A program made the position numbers and the translations under genes. From Gammaproteobacteria bacterium (GTDB taxonomy: Bacteria; Pseudomonadota; Gammaproteobacteria; Steroidobacterales; Steroidobacteraceae), in the NCBI GenBank assembly GCA_003134045.1, contig PLAH01000040.1, forward strand, positions 1 to 64,000: 64,000 nt of DNA. Reading direction: 5' to 3'. Below the pieces are notes generated by a model. It did not search any database and had not been told where the DNA came from. It was given only the letters and a program-made list of their open reading frames with translations. Positions 1-9,669 of this stretch are shown here, piece by piece (position 1 is the first letter of the stretch; every line of letters starts with the position of its first letter).

Positions 1-72
1 CTCGCTCGGTGCGCCCGAGCCGGCCCACTCGCTCGACGCACTCGACGCGCCGGGCGCACCCGACTCGCTCGA
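1..72 (-). repeat. 36-bp in-frame tandem repeat in the M3 peptidase gene
   Basis: Two drifted 36-bp units encode SSESGAPGASSA and SSEWAGSGAPSE. Twelve bases, actcgctcgacg, recur exactly at 27-38 and 63-74. The repeat runs to the window edge, so its full length is unknown. Confidence 0.7.
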
Positions 73-447
73 CGACGGACCGCACTGCTGCCGGTAGAGC
101 GCATCGATGCGCTCGAACAGGCGCGCATTCTGCGTGATCGCATCGCGAAACGCCGCGATTCTCGGCCCCATGTCTCGCTCGACTGCCTGAAACTCCCCGG
201 TGTTCATGGTCGACGACCAGATGTCGTAGATCGCGTTCACGCGGTTGAAGGCTTCACCCGCTCGCTCGAGCGCGACCAGCGTATTGTCGAAAGTCGGCGC
301 CGCCGGATTCCCGGCGATCTCCTCGACCTCGCGCAATTGCTCCGCCATCGCAGCCTCGAGCGCCGGTTTGAAATCGGCCACGCGCACGCGGTCGAATGGC
401 GGCGCGCCCCCGAACCGGCCCGCCCATGGAGCGAGCAACGCGCTCAC
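1..447 (-). CDS. M3-family oligopeptidase / dipeptidyl carboxypeptidase, N-terminal part (runs off the window)
   Basis: I translated this by hand because the ORF track misses it. From a GTG at 447 the minus strand reads MSALLAPWAGRFGG, then FKPALEAAMAEQLREVEEI, PTFDNTLVALERAGEA and IYDIWSSTMN, which match the start of zinc metallopeptidases of the M3 family (Dcp / oligopeptidase A). The catalytic HExxH lies beyond the window edge. These enzymes degrade short peptides in the cytoplasm or periplasm; no signal peptide is seen, so cytoplasmic is more likely. At the end of the visible part the conserved sequence gives way to a Ser/Gly/Ala-rich insertion with a 12-residue period, unusual for the family. 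The frame is open upstream into the C-terminal codons of glnE with no stop between them. The start is chosen by family resemblance; no strong ribosome site is visible. Confidence 0.8.
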   Translation of the reverse strand, partial: MSALLAPWAGRFGGAPPFDRVRVADFKPALEAAMAEQLREVEEIAGNPAAPTFDNTLVALERAGEAFNRVNAIYDIWSSTMNTGEFQAVERDMGPRIAAFRDAITQNARLFERIDALYRQQCGPSSSESGAPGASSASSEWAGSGAPSE

Positions 448-3328
448 CTCGAATGTCTCATGCCAGATGTCCTTTACTCGAGCGCGCGTCTCGACATAGG
501 GTGCCGCGTCGACCACCCGCTCGCCGCCCTCCAGCGACAGATGATGCAGTACCGTGCGATAACCGATGTTGACTTGAGTCAACCATCGAGCCACGTCCGC
601 ATCGACCACGCCGGCCGCCGCCAATCCTTCGAGCTGGCGAATATTGTCCGAATACATCAGCAACTGCGGCTGGTCGCCCGCCGACGCCAACACCCAATAT
701 TGCACCAGAAATTCGATGTCGGCCAAGCCACCCGCGTCCTGCTTGATGTCGAATTGACCCGCGTCGGCGTGCGACAGCTCGCGGCGCATGCGCAACCGCA
801 TCTCCGCCACGTCGGCGCGCAGCGTATCGCGATGCACGGCGGTACGCAGGGTGTGCCTGCGCACTTCTTCGAAACGGCGGCACAGGCGCGCATCGCCCGC
901 GACCGCGCGCGCGCAGCAGCGCCTGATGCTCCCAGGTCCACGCATCCTCCTGCTGATAGCGTTCGAATGCGTCGATGCCCGTCATGAGGAAGCCGCCCTT
1001 GCCGTTCGGCCGCAGGCGCATGTCGACCTCGTACAGGCGCCCCGCGGCAGAGTGCATCGTCAGCAGGTGTACTATGCGCTGACCGAGGCGCAGGAAAAAT
1101 ACACCGTTATCGATGGGACGATCGCCCCGCGTTTGTTGGTTCTCGCCGCTCGAATCGTGCAGGAATACCAGATCGAGATCCGATCCGTAACCAAGCTCCA
1201 GGCCGCCCAGCTTGCCGTAACCGGCGACCGCCACCCGGACGGCGCGCGGGATCCGCTCGCCGCCGCTGCAGTAGGGAACGCCGTACATCTGCGTCATTTG
1301 ATCCCACGCGAGATCCATGCATCGTTCGACGATGAGTTCGGCAATGTCGGTCAATCGGTCGCTCACTTTCATGAGCGGCAGGCGTCCGGTCAAATCCGCG
1401 AAGGCGACGCAGAACACCGCGACCTTTTGAAACTGTCGCAGTGCTTCCACCTGCCGCTCGGGATCGTCCGCCGGCAACCGCTCCGTACGGGCCGCAAGTT
1501 CGCTCACGAAGCCGGCGCGCGACGGCGGCTCGTCGAACGCGTTCGGATCGATCAGCTCATCGAGCAGCAGCGGGAAATCCGCGATCTGACCCGCCAGGAA
1601 ACCGCTGATCGCGCACACGTCGATCAGGCGATCCAGCGCGGGCGGTTGCTCCTTGAGCAGGGCAAGGTACGACGACCGCGCGCCGATCGCCTCCACGACG
1701 CGCAGAACCCGCTGCACCACGACAGCCGGCGCCGGGCGCGTGGCCGCGGCTTTGATGAGCCGGCCAAGGATCACGTGCACGCGCCGGCGCGCACCCTCAT
1801 CCAACCGACGGTAGGGCGCGGAGTGGCGATAGGTGTCGAGGAGCTGCGCGAGCGGTGCGATATCGTCCTTTGGAAATCCGGCGGCCGCCAGTTCCTCGCC
1901 CACATCGACGCCGTCCGCGGCGAGCCACCCCAGAGCGCCCTCGCTCTCCTTGTGCTGTGCGTCGGCGCCGCCGAATACCAACGCCGCGAATTGCCGCGCG
2001 ACATGGCGACGTGCCGCATCGATACGCGCCAGCGCGGCCGCCCAGTCGGATACTCCCATGTTCAATGCGACGCGCGCGCGATCGAGCGGATCGTCCGGCA
2101 GCGCGTGGGTCTGTTCGTCGCGAATCATCTGCACCGCGTTCTCGGCCTTGCGCAATACCAGGTAGGCCGCGTGCAATTCCTGCACGGCGGTCTTTGCAAG
2201 CAACTTCGAGCCCGTGAGCAACGGCAACACCTCCAGCAGCGCGGCGTTCTGCAGGCGCCGATCGCTGCCGCCGCGGACCAGCTGCATCGATTGGACGATG
2301 AACTCGAGTTCCCGAATGCCGCCGGCGCCGAGCTTCAGATGCTGGGTGAGATCGCGGCGGGCGACTTCGCGTGCGATCAGCGCCTTCATCTCGCGCAGCG
2401 AATCGAACACGCCGAAATCGAGATAGCGCCGATAGACGAACGGCCGCACGAAATCCTGGGTGGCCGCGGCATAGGCCGACTCGCCGACGACCGCGCGCGC
2501 CTTGATCCACGCATAGCGCTCCCAGTCGCGGCCATGCTCCTGCAGATAATCCTCCAGCGCCGCGAGGCTCACGACCAAAGCGCCGCTGTCGCCGAACGGA
2601 CGCAGCCGCATGTCCACCCGGAAGACGAAGCCATCGGCGGTCCGCGCGTCCAGCAGCCGGATCACGTCGCGGCCGAGGCGATTGAAGTATTCCGCATTGT
2701 CGATGCGCCGCGCGCCGTCGGTCTCCCCGGCTTGCGCGTAGAGAAAGACCAGATCCACGTCGGACGAGAAATTGAGTTCACGGCCGCCGAGTTTGCCCAT
2801 CGCGACGACGATGAACGGCACGGGCACCGAATCCGCGTTGCGCGCCGTGCCGAACGGCGCTTCGAGGTGCCGTCGCGCCGCCGCGGCCGCGGCACGAAGA
2901 CACGCATCGGCGAGATCCGACAGCGCGCGCAAGGTGTCCGTCACGCTCACCCGACCCGCGATGTCGCGCCACGCGATACGCAGCATCTCGCGCCGTCGCC
3001 ACTCGCGCAGCACCTGCTCGGCCTCGGGCGGCGTCGGCGCCGACGCGGCGCGCTGCTCGTAATCGGCGTTGGCGCGCAGCGCCGACTCGTCGTTCTGCCC
3101 AAGCCACGCAAGCGCGTCCGCATCCTGCAGCAAGGCCGATTCGACGAATTCGCTCGCGGCGGCGACGCGCGGCAACTCCTCGCGCAACCGGCTCGGCAGC
3201 GCGGCATAGTGATCGACCAGTGCCGGCAGCGCGCAGGCGCGCTCCCACCACTGCATCAATGGCGGACGCAACTCCTCGGGCACGCCGCCCAAGGGTAGAA
3301 CGGGAAGCGACACGTCGGGAGCGCTCAC
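448..3328 (-). CDS. glnE: Glutamine synthetase adenylyltransferase/deadenylase, frameshifted near the 3' end
   Basis: GlnE adds and removes AMP on glutamine synthetase according to nitrogen status (PII, glutamine). Both nucleotidyltransferase halves are visible: the first has VVAMGKLGGRELNFSSDVDL, the second GYGKLGGLELGYGSDLDLVF, each with the GS-D-D signature. Length is close to the usual ~950 residues. The start is taken as GTG 3328 (MSAPDVSLP) rather than the track's ATG 3421, because the extra upstream codons overlap a different short frame. After WTWEHQALLRAR the frame is lost: the run at 904-914 has 5 CG units where 6 are needed. With two bases restored, translation continues AGDARLCRRFEEVRRHTLRT, then FDIKQDAGGLADIEFLVQYW, and ends VKDIWHETF. 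As sequenced, the track frame ends at 458 with a scrambled tail. Whether this is a true mutation or a sequencing or assembly error cannot be told here. Confidence 0.92.
904..914. other. CG dinucleotide run carrying the glnE frameshift
   Basis: The plus strand reads gaccgcgcgcgcgcagcag. Restoring one CG unit rejoins the two conserved parts of GlnE exactly, so a 2-bp slippage deletion is the simplest reading. Confidence 0.8.
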
Positions 3329-3402
3329 GAGGCGATCAGGCCCCGCACCGGCCGGGTGCGCTGCTCCTCGAAGGCGACGTACTGCTTCGCCGACCAGCTC
3401 AT
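3325..3402 (-). pseudogene. 25-codon remnant like the N-terminus of trans-aconitate 2-methyltransferase
   Basis: This frame is too short for the ORF track. It reads MSWSAKQYVAFEEQRTRPV then RGLIAS and a TGA that overlaps the glnE start as GTGA. The W-x-x-x-x-Y-x-x-F-E-x-x-R-T-R-P pattern resembles the opening of Tam-type SAM methyltransferases as I recall them; the methyltransferase domain itself is absent. It may be the stump of a deleted tam gene, now acting as a short translated leader coupled to glnE. The resemblance is from memory and the fragment is short, so chance cannot be excluded. Confidence 0.45.
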
Positions 3403-3420
3403 CTTCTTTACATCCCCGCA

Positions 3421-3589
3421 CAGCGTGTTGCCGACAGTTTAGATGAATGTGGTGTCGCTGTTACACTTGGCAATCGCGAACCGGTGGCTCGAAGGCCCGA
3501 GTAGGCGCCGGCGTACATGGCCTTGAGTCTCGGCGCTCCGCTCAGCACCCTGTCACGTCAGGCCGTTGCCAAGCTCTCCTTTTGAGCGC
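3421..3589. other. Intergenic region between glnE and groEL
   Basis: This space between the tam-like stump and the groESL terminator should hold the promoter for the minus-strand glnE unit. I see no convincing -35/-10 pair, operator or RNA gene. ORFs listed here are shadows. Confidence 0.5.
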
Positions 3590-3624
3590 AAAAAAAGAGA
3601 GCGGACCGAAGCCCGCTCTCTTTT
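3590..3624 (-). terminator. Intrinsic terminator of groES-groEL
   Basis: A perfect 12-bp inverted repeat (aaaagagagcgg / ccgctctctttt) with an 8-nt loop lies about 60 bp past the groEL stop. On the minus strand the stem is followed by seven T residues, so it is oriented to end groESL transcription. Confidence 0.88.
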
Positions 3625-3682
3625 GACTGTCACAGCCGGTGCCGACCCTAAGCCGGCACCGGCCCCTGCCTCGAGCAGGTTG

Positions 3683-5338
<1,656 letters not shown>

Positions 5339-5385
5339 CTAATTGAATTTGTAGCGGGAATGTTGAATGGATTGGGCGCGGAGGC

Positions 5386-5679
5386 TTACTTGCCTTCGAC
5401 CACGGCCATGACGTCTTCTTCACGCATGACAACCAGCTCATCGCCATCCATCTTCACTTCGGTTCCGCTGTACTTACCGAAAAGGATCTTGTCGCCGACC
5501 TTGAGGTCGAGCGGGCGAATTTCGCCGTTCTCTAAAATCTTACCCTTGCCGACGGCAACGACTTTGCCAAAGATCGGCTTCTCGGTCGCAGTATCCGGGA
5601 TCACGATTCCGCCTGGGGACTTACGCTCTTCTTCTTCTCGTTTCACGATCACACGGTCATGAAGGGGACGAATCTTCAT
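5386..5679 (-). CDS. groES: Co-chaperonin GroES (Hsp10)
   Basis: GroES is the heptameric lid that closes the GroEL folding chamber. The protein starts [18 protein letters not shown] and has 97 residues, the normal length, including the mobile-loop region [18 protein letters not shown]. The ORF track extends the frame 12 codons upstream, but ATG 5679 fits the family and is preceded by an aggag ribosome site, so I chose it. First gene of the groESL operon. Confidence 0.98.
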   Translation of the reverse strand: MKIRPLHDRVIVKREEEERKSPGGIVIPDTATEKPIFGKVVAVGKGKILENGEIRPLDLKVGDKILFGKYSGTEVKMDGDELVVMREEDVMAVVEGK

Positions 5680-5731
5680 AAGACAAGACTCCTGATGCTT
5701 GAGTAGGGTTGACAAAGGAGCGGAGGCGTTG

Positions 5732-5758
5732 TTAGCACTCTCTGCTCGAGGCTGCTAA
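5732..5758 (-). promoter_or_regulatory. CIRCE operator (HrcA-binding inverted repeat) for groESL
   Basis: The left arm TTAGCACTC is a perfect match to the CIRCE consensus. After 9 nt the right arm is GGCTGCTAA, 7 of 9 matches to GAGTGCTAA. It sits just downstream of the -10 box, where HrcA would block initiation and heat would relieve it. No hrcA gene is in the window. Confidence 0.85.
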
Positions 5759-5785
5759 TCATAGCGGCAGATTCGGCCGATTCAA
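5758..5785 (-). promoter_or_regulatory. Sigma-70 promoter of groESL
   Basis: On the minus strand TTGAAT is followed by 16 nt and TATGAT. The -10 box adjoins the CIRCE arm, which fits HrcA repression of a housekeeping promoter. Confidence 0.7.
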
Positions 5786-5843
5786 GGGGTGGCGGAATCT
5801 AATATTTGCCGCATCGCAGCATATTGTGGAGTGCGCGACGTAC

Positions 5844-5849
5844 TATAAT
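5844..5849 (+). promoter_or_regulatory. Perfect -10 box 8 nt before the DsbD-alpha start (leaderless candidate)
   Basis: TATAAT ends 8 nt before ATG 5858, so transcription would begin at or within a base or two of the start codon. No clear -35 is seen at the optimal distance. Confidence 0.5.
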
Positions 5850-5857
5850 GACCGCCG

Positions 5858-6439
5858 ATGAACGCCTCCCGCCTCCTGATACTCGCTGCCCTCACCTTGG
5901 CCCTGCCTGGCTTCGCGTCCGCGAAACCCTGGTGGATACGCGGCGTGGACTCCAACGAAGCCGATTTCCTGCCCCCCGATGTGGCATTTCGCGTGTCATC
6001 GCGGGTCGACGGCGATGTGGTCCGCGTGCGCTGGGCCATCGCCGACGGCTACTACTTGTACCGACAAAAGATGGAGATCAAGGCGGAAAGCCCGGATCTC
6101 GTCGTGGCGGCGCCCTCGTTTCCACGGGGCACACTGAAAACCGATCCCTATTTGGGGACCCAGGAAATCTTCACTCAGCAGGTCGAAGGCACGGCAGCCT
6201 ATAGCCGCTTCGACGCCGGTGCCCATCCCATCCAGATCAAAGTGACCTATCAGGGCTGCGCCGAGGCGGGTTTGTGCTATCCCGCCATCGTCAAAGTGCT
6301 CTTCCCGAGCGCGAAGACGCAGGCGGTTCGCACCCCCGAGCACCCGTGGGAAGGCTATGCCATCGTTGGCGGCGCGCTGGCTTTTCTGCTTGCCGGCCTG
6401 TCGTTGCGAAAAGAGCGCCGCCTAGACACCCCAGCATGA
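5858..6439 (+). CDS. Stand-alone DsbD N-terminal (alpha) domain protein with C-terminal membrane anchor
   Basis: The protein has a signal peptide (MNASRLLILAALTLALPGFASA), an Ig-like DsbD-alpha fold with the redox pair C134 and C140 in GCAEAGLCYP, and one hydrophobic segment near residues 166-183 followed by a positive tail. In full-length DsbD this periplasmic domain passes electrons from the membrane domain to DsbC/CcmG-like partners. Here the eight-helix membrane domain and the C-terminal thioredoxin domain are missing: the protein ends at 193 residues with a proper stop. A TlpA-type thioredoxin follows with an ATGA overlap, so the pair probably works together in periplasmic thiol reduction. 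The electron source must be encoded elsewhere. Confidence 0.82.
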   Translation: MNASRLLILAALTLALPGFASAKPWWIRGVDSNEADFLPPDVAFRVSSRVDGDVVRVRWAIADGYYLYRQKMEIKAESPDLVVAAPSFPRGTLKTDPYLGTQEIFTQQVEGTAAYSRFDAGAHPIQIKVTYQGCAEAGLCYPAIVKVLFPSAKTQAVRTPEHPWEGYAIVGGALAFLLAGLSLRKERRLDTPA

Positions 6440-7170
6440 CCTCCGCGTCGCACCCCTCCTTGGCAATGCGAATTGCCGGCGCCATCGTGGTGGTGGTGTT
6501 CGGAATCTGGGCGGGGATGCGCGTGTATTCCAGCCGCGCGCTCCTGCATCCGGGTGGCGCTGGCTCGCCCTCGGCGGTGCGGGTTCCGGTGGGCGAAGCG
6601 AGCCCACCCACGATGAGCGATTTCAACGCCGGCTTCGATCCCGCGGTACCCACTCCGGCCAAAATCCCGGAACGGCTGCCCGACTTTTCCTTGGGCGATT
6701 CGGCCGGCAGGCCGACTCCCATTGCGAAATGGGCCGGCAAGTCGTTGATTTTGAATTTTTGGGCCACCTGGTGCGCGCCATGCCGCCGGGAGATACCCTT
6801 GCTGAAGGCGCTCAATAGTGAGTGGAACGGCCGCGACGTGGCAGTCGTGGGCGTCGCGGTCGACTATCGGGACAAAGTGCTCGCCTACGCCGACGAGCTC
6901 AAAATCGCCTATCCCCTGCTGATCGGGGAACAGGATGCGTTGGACGTGGCGGCCCGCCTGGGCGTGGACACACCGGTCTTCCCGTTCACCGTATTCACCG
7001 ATCGGCGCGGCGAGGTGGTGACGCTCTACCTGGGCGAGTTGCATAGGGCGCAGGCCGACCTCATCCTCGGCGTGGTACAAAACCTCAACGACGATCGCGT
7101 CGATCTGGCGGCCGCGCGGCGTACCATCGCGACGGGGTTGGGTGCGCTCGCGGGCCACGGTACGGGTTAG
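6436..7170 (+). CDS. Membrane-anchored TlpA/ResA-like thioredoxin
   Basis: An N-terminal membrane segment (about residues 12-29) anchors a periplasmic redoxin domain that begins near LPDFSLGDSAGRP and carries the active site TWCAPC (C113, C116). Proteins of this family reduce disulfides during cytochrome c maturation or deliver reductant to other extracytoplasmic proteins. I chose ATG 6436, which overlaps the DsbD-alpha stop as ATGA, over the longer track ORF. The product is 244 residues. A Pro/Ala-rich linker lies between anchor and domain. The exact partner is not evident; the overlap argues for the DsbD-alpha protein. Confidence 0.85.
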   Translation: MTSASHPSLAMRIAGAIVVVVFGIWAGMRVYSSRALLHPGGAGSPSAVRVPVGEASPPTMSDFNAGFDPAVPTPAKIPERLPDFSLGDSAGRPTPIAKWAGKSLILNFWATWCAPCRREIPLLKALNSEWNGRDVAVVGVAVDYRDKVLAYADELKIAYPLLIGEQDALDVAARLGVDTPVFPFTVFTDRRGEVVTLYLGELHRAQADLILGVVQNLNDDRVDLAAARRTIATGLGALAGHGTG

Positions 7171-7227
7171 CGCAGCCGCGGTTTGCCGCCCGATTGTCGG
7201 CCATCCGGCGACGATCGCCGCCGAAGC

Positions 7228-7258
7228 TTGCCATATCTCCCCCATTTCTGGTTATTAT
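7228..7258 (+). promoter_or_regulatory. Candidate sigma-70 promoter for aroQ-accB-accC
   Basis: TTGCCA and TATTAT are separated by 19 nt (18 if TTATTA is used), about 40 nt before aroQ. Spacing is slightly long. Confidence 0.45.
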
Positions 7259-7299
7259 CGCGGACCTTTTCAACGCGACAACGCTGGATCAGTGGGGAA

Positions 7300-7743
7300 A
7301 TGGCGCGAATCCTGCTGCTAAATGGTCCGAACTTGAACCTTCTAGGTGCACGCGAGCCGCAAATTTATGGCTCGGCCAGCCTGCCCGACATCGAGAACAA
7401 GCTCGTGGCTCTCGCCCGTGCCCGCGGCCACGAGTTGATCGCGGCGCAGAGCAACGCGGAGCATGAACTCATTGCCAGGATACAGGGGACGAAGCGCGAC
7501 GGCGTTGGGTTCGTCATCATCAACCCAGGCGCTTATACCCATACCAGCATTGCCCTCCGCGACGCATTCCTGGCCGTCGCGGTGCCGTTCATCGAGATTC
7601 ACATCACCAATATTTTTGCGCGCGAAGAGTTCAGACATCGCTCGTATCTGTCCGGCATCGCCGCCGGCTGCATCATTGGCTTGGGCGTCCACGGCTACGA
7701 GCTTGCGCTCGAATCCGCGTGCGCGCACCTGGCCGCCACTTAA
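7300..7743 (+). CDS. aroQ: Type II 3-dehydroquinate dehydratase
   Basis: AroQ converts 3-dehydroquinate to 3-dehydroshikimate in the shikimate pathway (cytoplasm, dodecamer). The start ATG 7300 gives [20 protein letters not shown], the classic N-terminus with the catalytic Tyr shortly after (IYG). Also present are QSNAEHELI, the [16 protein letters not shown] loop and the [18 protein letters not shown] motif. Length 147 residues is standard. It lies upstream of accB and accC, an arrangement common in gammaproteobacteria. Confidence 0.98.
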   Translation: MARILLLNGPNLNLLGAREPQIYGSASLPDIENKLVALARARGHELIAAQSNAEHELIARIQGTKRDGVGFVIINPGAYTHTSIALRDAFLAVAVPFIEIHITNIFAREEFRHRSYLSGIAAGCIIGLGVHGYELALESACAHLAAT

Positions 7744-7768
7744 CAAAGATTTCCTCGAGGGGTTCACG

Positions 7769-8218
7769 GTGGATATTCGCAAAGTTAAGAAATTGATCGA
7801 ATTGCTGGAAGAGTCGGGGATCTCCGAACTCGAGATCTCCGAGGGGGAGGAATCCGTGCGCATCAGCCGCCATCCGCGCCTGGCCATGCAAGCCCCGATG
7901 GTCGCGGCCGCGCCCATGGCCGCCGCGGCCGCGGCGCCGGCGACTCCGGCCACCGCCGCCGGCGAACACAAGCCGAAGAAGGATGAATCGACGGTCACCT
8001 CGCCCATGGTGGGCACGTATTACTCGGCCCCGGCACCCGGCGCCAAATCCTTCGTCGAGATCGGCATGGACATCAAGGTCGGCCAGATCCTCTGCATCAT
8101 CGAAGCGATGAAGATGATGAATCAAATCGAATCCGACAAAACAGGACGCGTCACCGCAATACTGGCCAAGAACGGCGAACCCGTCGAGTTCGGCCAACCC
8201 CTGTTCATCATCGAATAG
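7769..8218 (+). CDS. accB: Acetyl-CoA carboxylase biotin carboxyl carrier protein
   Basis: AccB carries the biotin that AccC carboxylates in the first committed step of fatty-acid synthesis. GTG 7769 gives [18 protein letters not shown], preceded by a cgagggg ribosome site. An Ala/Pro-rich linker (residues 45-70) leads to the biotinyl domain, with the modified lysine in EAMKMMN. Length is 149 residues. accC begins 5 nt after the stop. AccB is known in other bacteria to autoregulate accBC; nothing in this sequence tests that. Confidence 0.98.
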   Translation: MDIRKVKKLIELLEESGISELEISEGEESVRISRHPRLAMQAPMVAAAPMAAAAAAPATPATAAGEHKPKKDESTVTSPMVGTYYSAPAPGAKSFVEIGMDIKVGQILCIIEAMKMMNQIESDKTGRVTAILAKNGEPVEFGQPLFIIE

Positions 8219-8223
8219 CCCCG

Positions 8224-9567
8224 ATGATCGAAAAAGTCGTCATTGCAAATCGCGGCGAGATCGCGCTTCGCATATTGCGCGCCTGCCGCGAATTGGGCAT
8301 CAAAACGGTGGCCATTCATTCCACGGCCGACTTCAATACCAAACACGTGCTGCTGGCGGACGAAACCGTCTGTATCGGTCCGCCGCAATCGGCGCTGTCG
8401 TATCTGAACATGCCCGCCATCATCAGCGCCGCGGAAGTGACCGACTCGGTCGCCATTCATCCGGGCTACGGCTTCTTGTCCGAGAACGCGGATTTCGCGG
8501 AACGCGTCGAGAAGAGCGGTTTCATTTTCGTGGGTCCCCGCGCCGAGACCATCCGCTTGATGGGCGACAAAGTGTCGGCCATCAAAGTGATGAAGGCGGC
8601 GGGAGTTCCCTGCGTCCCGGGGTCGGACGGCCCGCTTGGGTCGGATGTCGACGAGAATTTCCGCATCGCCAAGGAAATAGGCTATCCGGTCATCATCAAA
8701 GCGTCGGGCGGCGGCGGCGGCCGCGGCATGCGCGTCGTACACACCGACGCATCGCTGCTCAACGCCATCAGCGTGACCCAGTCCGAGGCGCTTGCCGCCT
8801 TCGGCAACCCCCAGGTCTACATGGAAAAATTCCTGGAAAAGCCGCGGCACATCGAGTTTCAGGTGCTGGCGGACAACTACGGCAATGTGGTGCATCTGGG
8901 TGAGCGCGACTGTTCGATGCAAAGGCGCCACCAGAAAGTGATCGAGGAAGCGCCGGCGCCCGGCCTCACCGCCAAGCAGCGTAAAACCATGGGCGAGCGC
9001 TGTGCCCGCGCCTGCCGCGAAGTGGGCTATCGCAATGCGGGCACGCTCGAATTCCTGTATCAGGACAACGAGTTCTACTTCATCGAGATGAACACGCGCG
9101 TGCAGGTCGAACATCCGGTCACCGAACTGGTCACCGGAATCGACATCGTCAAGGCGCAGCTGCTCATCGCGGCGGGCGAACCGCTGCCGTACGAACAGAA
9201 GGACATCGAGATTCGCGGCCACGCCGTGGAATGCCGCATCAATGCAGAAGATCCGAAGACCTTCGCGCCCTCGCCCGGGCCGGTCAGGTTGTGGCACGCC
9301 CCGGGCGGTCCCGGCATCCGCGTCGACAGTCACGTGTACACGGGCTACAACGTCCCGCCGTTCTACGATTCCATGATAGGCAAGGTCATCGCCTACGGCG
9401 ACACGCGCGACACGGCCATTGCCCGGATGCGCAACGCGCTCGCGGAAATGGTGGTCGAGGGCATCAAGACCAACATCCCTCTGCACCAGGAAATATTCAA
9501 TCACTCCGCGTTCCGTCAGGGCGGCACCGATATTCACTACCTGGAGCGGCGCCTGGGATTGAAATGA
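8224..9567 (+). CDS. accC: Acetyl-CoA carboxylase biotin carboxylase subunit
   Basis: AccC uses ATP and bicarbonate to carboxylate the biotin on AccB. The 447-residue protein has the N-terminal [20 protein letters not shown], the ATP-grasp glycine loop [12 protein letters not shown], and the catalytic region [14 protein letters not shown]. It matches the family end to end. It is the last gene of the aroQ-accB-accC block; a palindromic repeat follows before prmA. Confidence 0.99.
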   Translation: MIEKVVIANRGEIALRILRACRELGIKTVAIHSTADFNTKHVLLADETVCIGPPQSALSYLNMPAIISAAEVTDSVAIHPGYGFLSENADFAERVEKSGFIFVGPRAETIRLMGDKVSAIKVMKAAGVPCVPGSDGPLGSDVDENFRIAKEIGYPVIIKASGGGGGRGMRVVHTDASLLNAISVTQSEALAAFGNPQVYMEKFLEKPRHIEFQVLADNYGNVVHLGERDCSMQRRHQKVIEEAPAPGLTAKQRKTMGERCARACREVGYRNAGTLEFLYQDNEFYFIEMNTRVQVEHPVTELVTGIDIVKAQLLIAAGEPLPYEQKDIEIRGHAVECRINAEDPKTFAPSPGPVRLWHAPGGPGIRVDSHVYTGYNVPPFYDSMIGKVIAYGDTRDTAIARMRNALAEMVVEGIKTNIPLHQEIFNHSAFRQGGTDIHYLERRLGLK

Positions 9568-9589
9568 AATCGTCGGGTCTTGCTCCCCA

Positions 9590-9655
9590 CGCTCGCTCCG
9601 CGAGCGATAGCGGTCGGGGGTGGCCGCACCCCCGTTGATAGGGTGCGTCAGCACT
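9590..9655. repeat. REP-like palindromic repeat, copy 1
   Basis: Two hairpins lie back to back: cgctcg-ctccg-cgagcg (9590-9606), then gggggtg-gccg-caccccc (9616-9633), followed by a shared tail gtgcgtcagcacta. A second copy of the GC hairpin, its flank ggtcgggg and the tail gcgtcagcgcta is found at 22845-22897. It may also end accC transcription. Confidence 0.7.
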
Positions 9656-9669
9656 AGCGAGTCAGCACT

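Noticed and set aside
788-3298. 836-residue plus-strand ORF
   Set aside because: Shadow of glnE; composition is Arg/His-rich with no family signal.
7900-7975. Ala/Pro-rich stretch in AccB
   Set aside because: A normal linker in biotin carboxyl carrier proteins.
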